Assembly: GCA_024653205.1 (NCBI GenBank)
Contig: JANLFO010000013.1
Span: 1 to 62,654, forward strand
Length of the DNA: 62,654 nt
Direction of reading: 5' to 3'
Source of the DNA: Clostridia bacterium
GTDB lineage: Bacteria > Bacillota > DSM-521 > Neomoorellales > SLTJ01
The number at the start of each line of letters is the position of its first letter. The stretch's first letter is position 1. The notes under the pieces are model-generated. The model was given only the letters and a program-made list of their open reading frames with translations, was not told where the DNA came from and did no database searches. This document shows, piece by piece, positions 59,165-62,654 of this stretch. The position numbers and the translations under genes were made by a program.

Positions 59165-60937
59165 TTATGGAGCCAACAGGCCTTCCAGACCCAACTGCCG
59201 GATCTTCGCTGGCGCAGGGGATCCGTCCGGCCCCCAGTTACGGAAGCGGTAGTACTCCTGCAGCATGGCCGACAACTCTACCGGACGACCCCGGCCCGGC
59301 TCCGCCAAAAGCCGGGGAGGCAGGGTGTCGTCCCGGGGCCCGAAGCCCACCCTCAGATTATATGCTCGCTCCAGGTTCCAAATCCTCTCTCCCACCAGCT
59401 GAAGATCCTGAGCCCTCCAGTCCAGGCCGGTGGCCGCGCGCAGCAAGCGCGCAAAGTGTTCCTCGCTCAGGGCGAGCGCGGCGAATTTGCACACCACCAG
59501 GGAATCCAGGGCGGCGTGGTTATGCTGAAGATAGATGAGCAGCCCGGCCTTACCGACGGCCTGCAGCCGGTCCACCAGCTTGGGAATACCCAGGATTTCG
59601 GGTCCCAGCATGTTGGCCCGCAAGTGGCACCCGCCGCGATTGGAGGTGGCAAAGCCCAGTCCCTGGCCCTGAAGACCCCTGGGGTCGTAAGCGGGCAGTT
59701 CCATTCCCTTCACCTGCATGGCCAGTTCCGGCGCACCCCGGCGCGCGGCCAGAACCCGAGAACCCAGGGCCAGTTCCTCCCCCTCTGCTTCCCGGCGCGC
59801 AATCCGGGGGATGAGCTGCAGCACCTTGTCTCCCGCACCGAAGGTCAGGCCCTCCGGACCCAGGCCCCGGGAGGAGAGTTCCATGGCGCAGGCCAGGGTG
59901 CCACCGGTAGAAATGGTATCCAAACCGAGACGGTTGCACAGAGCATTGGCCCGGATGACCGTTTCCGGGTCCTCGATCCCCAGGTCTGCGCCCAGGGACC
60001 AGATGCTCTCGTACTCCGGTCCCTCCCACTCCTGTCCGGCCATGGCCAGAACCCGGCCGCAGCCGATACCGCACCCCCAGCAGGCAGAACGGCGCCGGAA
60101 GAAGCGCGCCCGGAAATTCTCCCCGGAAAGAGCCTCTGCCGTCTCGAAGTATCCGTCTTGAAAATTGCGTACCGGAAAACTGCGGGCCTGGTTAACCAGG
60201 TGCACCAGTACTGCCGTGCCGAACTCGGGGAGGGCCTGCGCGGTCACGGGATTGGCGGCCAGGAGCTTCTCCGCCTCATAGCGCACGGCGAGGAAGTTCT
60301 CCTCGTCTGCCAGCTCTATCCGTCCCCGGCCGCTCACCACCACCGCCTTGAGGTTCTTGCTGCCCATTACCGCGCCCAGGCCACCCCGGCCGAAATGGCG
60401 CCGACCGTCCACCGAGGCGCAGGCGTAGGGAACGAGCCGTTCTCCGGCCGGGCCGATGGCCACCACACTGCTCAGGGCACCGGCCCGGGCCCGAATCCGG
60501 GCCACCGCTGCCGGCACCTCTAATCCCCACAAGTCCCCGGCCTCTTCCAGCCGTACCTCCTGCGGCGTGATTTCCAGATATACCGGTACCGGAGCGCGGC
60601 CGCGCACGATCAGGGCGTCGTACCCGCAGTGCTTCAGCCGCACGCCGAAGGCCCCCCCGGCGCTGCTGTCGCAAACCGTACCGGTTAACGGCGACCGGGT
60701 CACCGCCGTTATCCGCCCCGCCCCGGGTGCCACGGTGCCGGTAAGAGGCCCGGTGGCCAGCACCACCAGATTCTGCGGTCGCAGGGGTTCGGCGCCTAAG
60801 GCCTCGCTATAGAGCCAGTAAACGCCCAGCCCCCGGCCGCCCAGGAAGCGGCCGGCCAATTCCTCGGAGAGCGGCTCCGGGCACGCCGAACCGCGATCGA
60901 GGTCTACCCTCAGTATTCGTCCCCGCCAGCCCTTCAC
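59165..60937 (-). CDS. Aldehyde:ferredoxin oxidoreductase (tungsten/molybdenum-pterin enzyme)
   Basis: This 590-residue AOR-family enzyme oxidises aldehydes to acids with ferredoxin, or reduces acids, using a bis-pterin metal and a 4Fe-4S cluster. Visible are the N-terminal LRVDLDRGS, FLGGRGLGVYWL, DSSAGGAFGVRLKHCGYDAL, the cluster motif CWGCGIGCGR, and LDTISTGGTLACAMEL. GTG 60937 follows GGAGGGTAGGCG. The adjacent MoaD/ThiS-like gene is a regular AOR companion for pterin cofactor synthesis. The aldehyde substrate is unknown. Confidence 0.93.
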   Translation of the reverse strand: MKGWRGRILRVDLDRGSACPEPLSEELAGRFLGGRGLGVYWLYSEALGAEPLRPQNLVVLATGPLTGTVAPGAGRITAVTRSPLTGTVCDSSAGGAFGVRLKHCGYDALIVRGRAPVPVYLEITPQEVRLEEAGDLWGLEVPAAVARIRARAGALSSVVAIGPAGERLVPYACASVDGRRHFGRGGLGAVMGSKNLKAVVVSGRGRIELADEENFLAVRYEAEKLLAANPVTAQALPEFGTAVLVHLVNQARSFPVRNFQDGYFETAEALSGENFRARFFRRRSACWGCGIGCGRVLAMAGQEWEGPEYESIWSLGADLGIEDPETVIRANALCNRLGLDTISTGGTLACAMELSSRGLGPEGLTFGAGDKVLQLIPRIARREAEGEELALGSRVLAARRGAPELAMQVKGMELPAYDPRGLQGQGLGFATSNRGGCHLRANMLGPEILGIPKLVDRLQAVGKAGLLIYLQHNHAALDSLVVCKFAALALSEEHFARLLRAATGLDWRAQDLQLVGERIWNLERAYNLRVGFGPRDDTLPPRLLAEPGRGRPVELSAMLQEYYRFRNWGPDGSPAPAKIRQLGLEGLLAP

Positions 60938-60940
60938 CGC

Positions 60941-61183
60941 CTACCCTCCGGCCAAAGGCGGGAAGATACTCACTTCCGCCCCCTCTTCCAGGGAAGAGCT
61001 CCGCGGCGCCACCATGCCGTTGACCATTACCACCGCCACCGCCTGCTCCGGCACGCGCACCAGGCGAAGCAGGTCCGCTACCGTGGGCCGCTCCCCGGGC
61101 ACTTCCACTTCGAACTCCCCTTCCCGCGCGCCCAAGGGCGCGCAGCGCCGCAGACCGGCAAAGAGCTTAACCTTCAGCTTCAA
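60941..61183 (-). CDS. MoaD/ThiS-family sulfur-carrier protein
   Basis: This 80-residue ubiquitin-fold protein has a C-terminal Gly-Gly (FPPLAGG), the site where thiocarboxylate forms for molybdopterin synthesis. LKVKLFAGLRRCAPLG and VAVVMVNGMVAPRSSSLEEG are typical of MoaD next to AOR genes. TTG 61183 overlaps the ROK gene by 17 bases. Dedicated service to the AOR cofactor is inferred from position. Confidence 0.88.
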   Translation of the reverse strand: MKLKVKLFAGLRRCAPLGAREGEFEVEVPGERPTVADLLRLVRVPEQAVAVVMVNGMVAPRSSSLEEGAEVSIFPPLAGG

Positions 61184-62141
61184 CTCCTTCCTCCCCCGCT
61201 TCCGGCCGCACCAGATAGGCGGCCCCCAGAATGCCCGCCCGGTTCCCCAGTTCGGCGGGAAGGATGAGCGGCGTCGGGTAGGCCATACCGGAGGCCCGGC
61301 GCGCCGTCTCCCGGCGCAGGTCCTCCAGGAACACCTCGGCCGCCTCCGCCACCCCTCCCCCCAGCAGAATAACCTCCGGATCTAGCGTTACCACCGCGTT
61401 CGCCAAGCCCACCGCCAGGTAGTATACGAGCCGGCCGACCACTTCCTCGGCCACGGGGTCGTGCTCCGGTGCCAAGGCCAGTATCTCTCGGATCCCCCAA
61501 TCACCTTCGGCGGGCAGGCGCGTCGGCCGGCCGCTTCCGGCCAGTTCCCGCGCCAGCGCCTCCAGGGCCCCGGCACCCACGAACGCCTCCAGGCAACCCC
61601 GGTTGCCGCAGCCGCACACCGGACCGTCCGGGTCCACGGTCATGTGTCCCAACTCGCTGCCCAGCCCGCTCCTGCCCCTTGAGATCTCCCCTCCGATCAG
61701 GAGGGCGGAGCCCACGCCGGTACCCAGGGTAATCATGAGCAGGCGGTCAAATCCCCTGCCGGCGCCGAGCCAATACTCGCCGAGGGCGGCCACATGGGCG
61801 TCGTTATCTACCCGCACCGGCACCGGAAGCGCCGCGGCCAGGGCCGCGGCCAGGGGTACGCGCTCCCAGCCCAGATTGGGCGCAAACACCACCTCGCCCT
61901 GGGGCAGCCGTACCGTGCCCGGCACCCCCACCCCCACTCCGGCCACTGCCTCCCACCCCAGGCCTGCCCCTGCCAGCAGGGCCGCCGCGCTCTCGCACAC
62001 CTGCTCCACTACGCCGGCATAACCCTGCCTCAGCCAGGTGGGTCGGCTCGCCGTTCGCAGCAGTACCCCGTCCGGCCGCACTATCCCCGCCTTGAGGAAG
62101 CGCCCCCCGATATCAACGCCCAGGAGGTATTTGCCTTCGAT
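61167..62141 (-). CDS. ROK-family sugar kinase (glucokinase-like)
   Basis: The ROK protein has the ATP-binding start LLGVDIGGRFLKAGIV, VDNDAHVAALGEYWLGAGRG (catalytic Asp), TLGTGVGSALLIGG, LGHMTVDPDGP and the zinc site CGCGNRGCLEAFVG. This fits glucokinase or a related hexose kinase; there is no N-terminal DNA-binding domain. No ATG/GTG/TTG lies after the perfect GAGGAGG (62155-62149). ATC 62141 is 7 bases downstream and gives a normal N-terminus (XEGKYLLGVDIGG). TTG 62174 is the nearest ordinary start but lacks a ribosome site. Confidence 0.88.
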   Translation of the reverse strand: MEGKYLLGVDIGGRFLKAGIVRPDGVLLRTASRPTWLRQGYAGVVEQVCESAAALLAGAGLGWEAVAGVGVGVPGTVRLPQGEVVFAPNLGWERVPLAAALAAALPVPVRVDNDAHVAALGEYWLGAGRGFDRLLMITLGTGVGSALLIGGEISRGRSGLGSELGHMTVDPDGPVCGCGNRGCLEAFVGAGALEALARELAGSGRPTRLPAEGDWGIREILALAPEHDPVAEEVVGRLVYYLAVGLANAVVTLDPEVILLGGGVAEAAEVFLEDLRRETARRASGMAYPTPLILPAELGNRAGILGAAYLVRPEAGEEGVEAEG

Positions 62142-62160
62142 GATCCGGCCTCCTCGACTC

Positions 62161-62451
62161 TCATTCGGAGACAAATTCGTCGCCTTTGGCCGGCTTCCCT
62201 TCCGGCCCGGCGGCCTTTGTTTCCCCTCGGGCCAGGTCCTTCTCGGCCTGACGGACCAAACGCCTTACCATCTGGCCCCCGATCTTGCCTACCTCCCGGG
62301 TGGTAAGGTTCTCCCAGCCCCGGCGGGCAATGTCGTCATCCAGGTGAAGTTCCCGGGCCACCTCTTCCTTGAGCCCTTCCATTTCCTCCTTGGCCTGGGG
62401 CACCAGAATTCTGCCCCGCCGCCGTTCCTTGGCGTCGCCTGCTTTCGGCAT
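62161..62451 (-). CDS. Alpha/beta-type small acid-soluble spore protein
   Basis: SASPs coat and protect spore DNA and are degraded at germination. The 96-residue protein has the family helices LVPQAKEEMEGLKEEVARE (containing the likely GPR protease cut site) and LTTREVGKIGGQMVRRLVRQ with the conserved GG. N- and C-terminal extensions are longer than in Bacillus SASPs. ATG 62451 follows AGGAGG. Its expression would depend on sigma-G, encoded at 32807. No clear sigma-G promoter was identified upstream. Confidence 0.88.
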   Translation of the reverse strand: MPKAGDAKERRRGRILVPQAKEEMEGLKEEVARELHLDDDIARRGWENLTTREVGKIGGQMVRRLVRQAEKDLARGETKAAGPEGKPAKGDEFVSE

Positions 62452-62525
62452 GTCCTGTCCCTCCTAGAGAGCGGATCTTTGGCTTCCCTTCTTAGCTTTT
62501 CCGCCGCCAGGGCAAGCAAACCGAA

Positions 62526-62580
62526 ACCCGCTTACTCGGGTAAAACCAGCAGTGCCCTCGAAAAAGCGGGGGTCCGTCAG
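62526..62580. repeat. Dispersed repeat, right-half copy C
   Basis: From CCCGCTTACTCGGG (62528-62541), through AAAACCAGCAGTGCCCTCG to GGGGGTCCGTCAG (62568-62580), this matches the right half and tail of copies A and B with a few substitutions. It lies upstream of the SASP gene. The remaining bases to 62654 hold nothing recognised. Confidence 0.7.
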
Positions 62581-62654
62581 AAGCCCACCCTGGTGGATTC
62601 CCACTTTCCCACGGGCGGTACCGGGTGCTCCCCGTTCGTACTGTCACCTCGCCG

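Noticed and set aside
1-62654. CRISPR array, prophage or integrase
   Set aside because: No regularly spaced direct repeats, cas genes, phage structural genes or integrase were seen.

Overview
The window looks like chromosome of a GC-rich, anaerobic, endospore-forming member of the Clostridia (Moorella/Desulfotomaculum-like). This rests on sigE, sigG, spoIIGA, spoIIR, spoVD and an alpha/beta-type small acid-soluble spore protein, together with a tungsten/molybdenum aldehyde:ferredoxin oxidoreductase, corrinoid methyltransferases and a low-GC-style division cluster written in GC-rich codons. TTG and GTG starts are very common, and two genes seem to start at AUC. No rRNA, tRNA or CRISPR array was seen. 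Species-level identity is inference.

Region 1 (1-11996, + strand) is accessory metabolism. It opens with a betaine-type binding lipoprotein whose two lobes are in swapped order and an asparagine-synthetase-like protein lacking its cysteine nucleophile. Then come S-adenosylhomocysteinase and a corrinoid methyl-transfer cluster: two non-pyrrolysine MttB-family methyltransferases, two corrinoid proteins, one methyltetrahydrofolate:corrinoid methyltransferase, one SAM-dependent methyltransferase and a stand-alone MetH-activation-domain protein. Together they could connect SAM chemistry, a quaternary-amine-like methyl carrier and the tetrahydrofolate pool. This is the best candidate for an undescribed system.

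Region 2 (12-18.2 kb, + strand with fragments on -) is patchwork: a two-helix potassium channel, a decayed group II intron 3' end, a CLC protein with CBS domains, a frameshifted small gene, an IS256-family end with a truncated transposase, a coiled-coil tail-anchored protein and orphan genes.

Region 3 (18.3-62.5 kb, - strand throughout) is core. In transcription order it begins with a SASP, a ROK kinase, MoaD/ThiS, AOR, a class II aldolase, an M20 hydrolase and a core-MetE-like protein. The division and cell-wall cluster follows: mraZ-rsmH-ftsL-spoVD-murE-murF-mraY-murD-ftsW-murG-murC-murB-murA-fmt-ftsQ-sbp-ftsA-ftsZ. After it come spoIIGA-sigE-sigG-spoIIR, then ylmC-yggS-sepF-proC-yggT-divIVA-DUF167-ileS, a DUF5665 protein, a DksA/TraR-like protein, thiD-lspA-rluD-DUF2007, a large winged-helix/coiled-coil protein of unknown role, ubiX and rlmH.

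A dispersed repeat family with terminal inverted repeats (arm GGGCAGTSCTGGTTT) sits in at least six intergenic places, and in two cases supplies the stop codon of the neighbouring gene. Clear regulatory sites include a three-box MraZ operator before mraZ, near-consensus promoters before ileS, murE and the first mttB-like gene, and a long-spacer promoter before spoIIGA. All calls are from reading the sequence; no database search was run.
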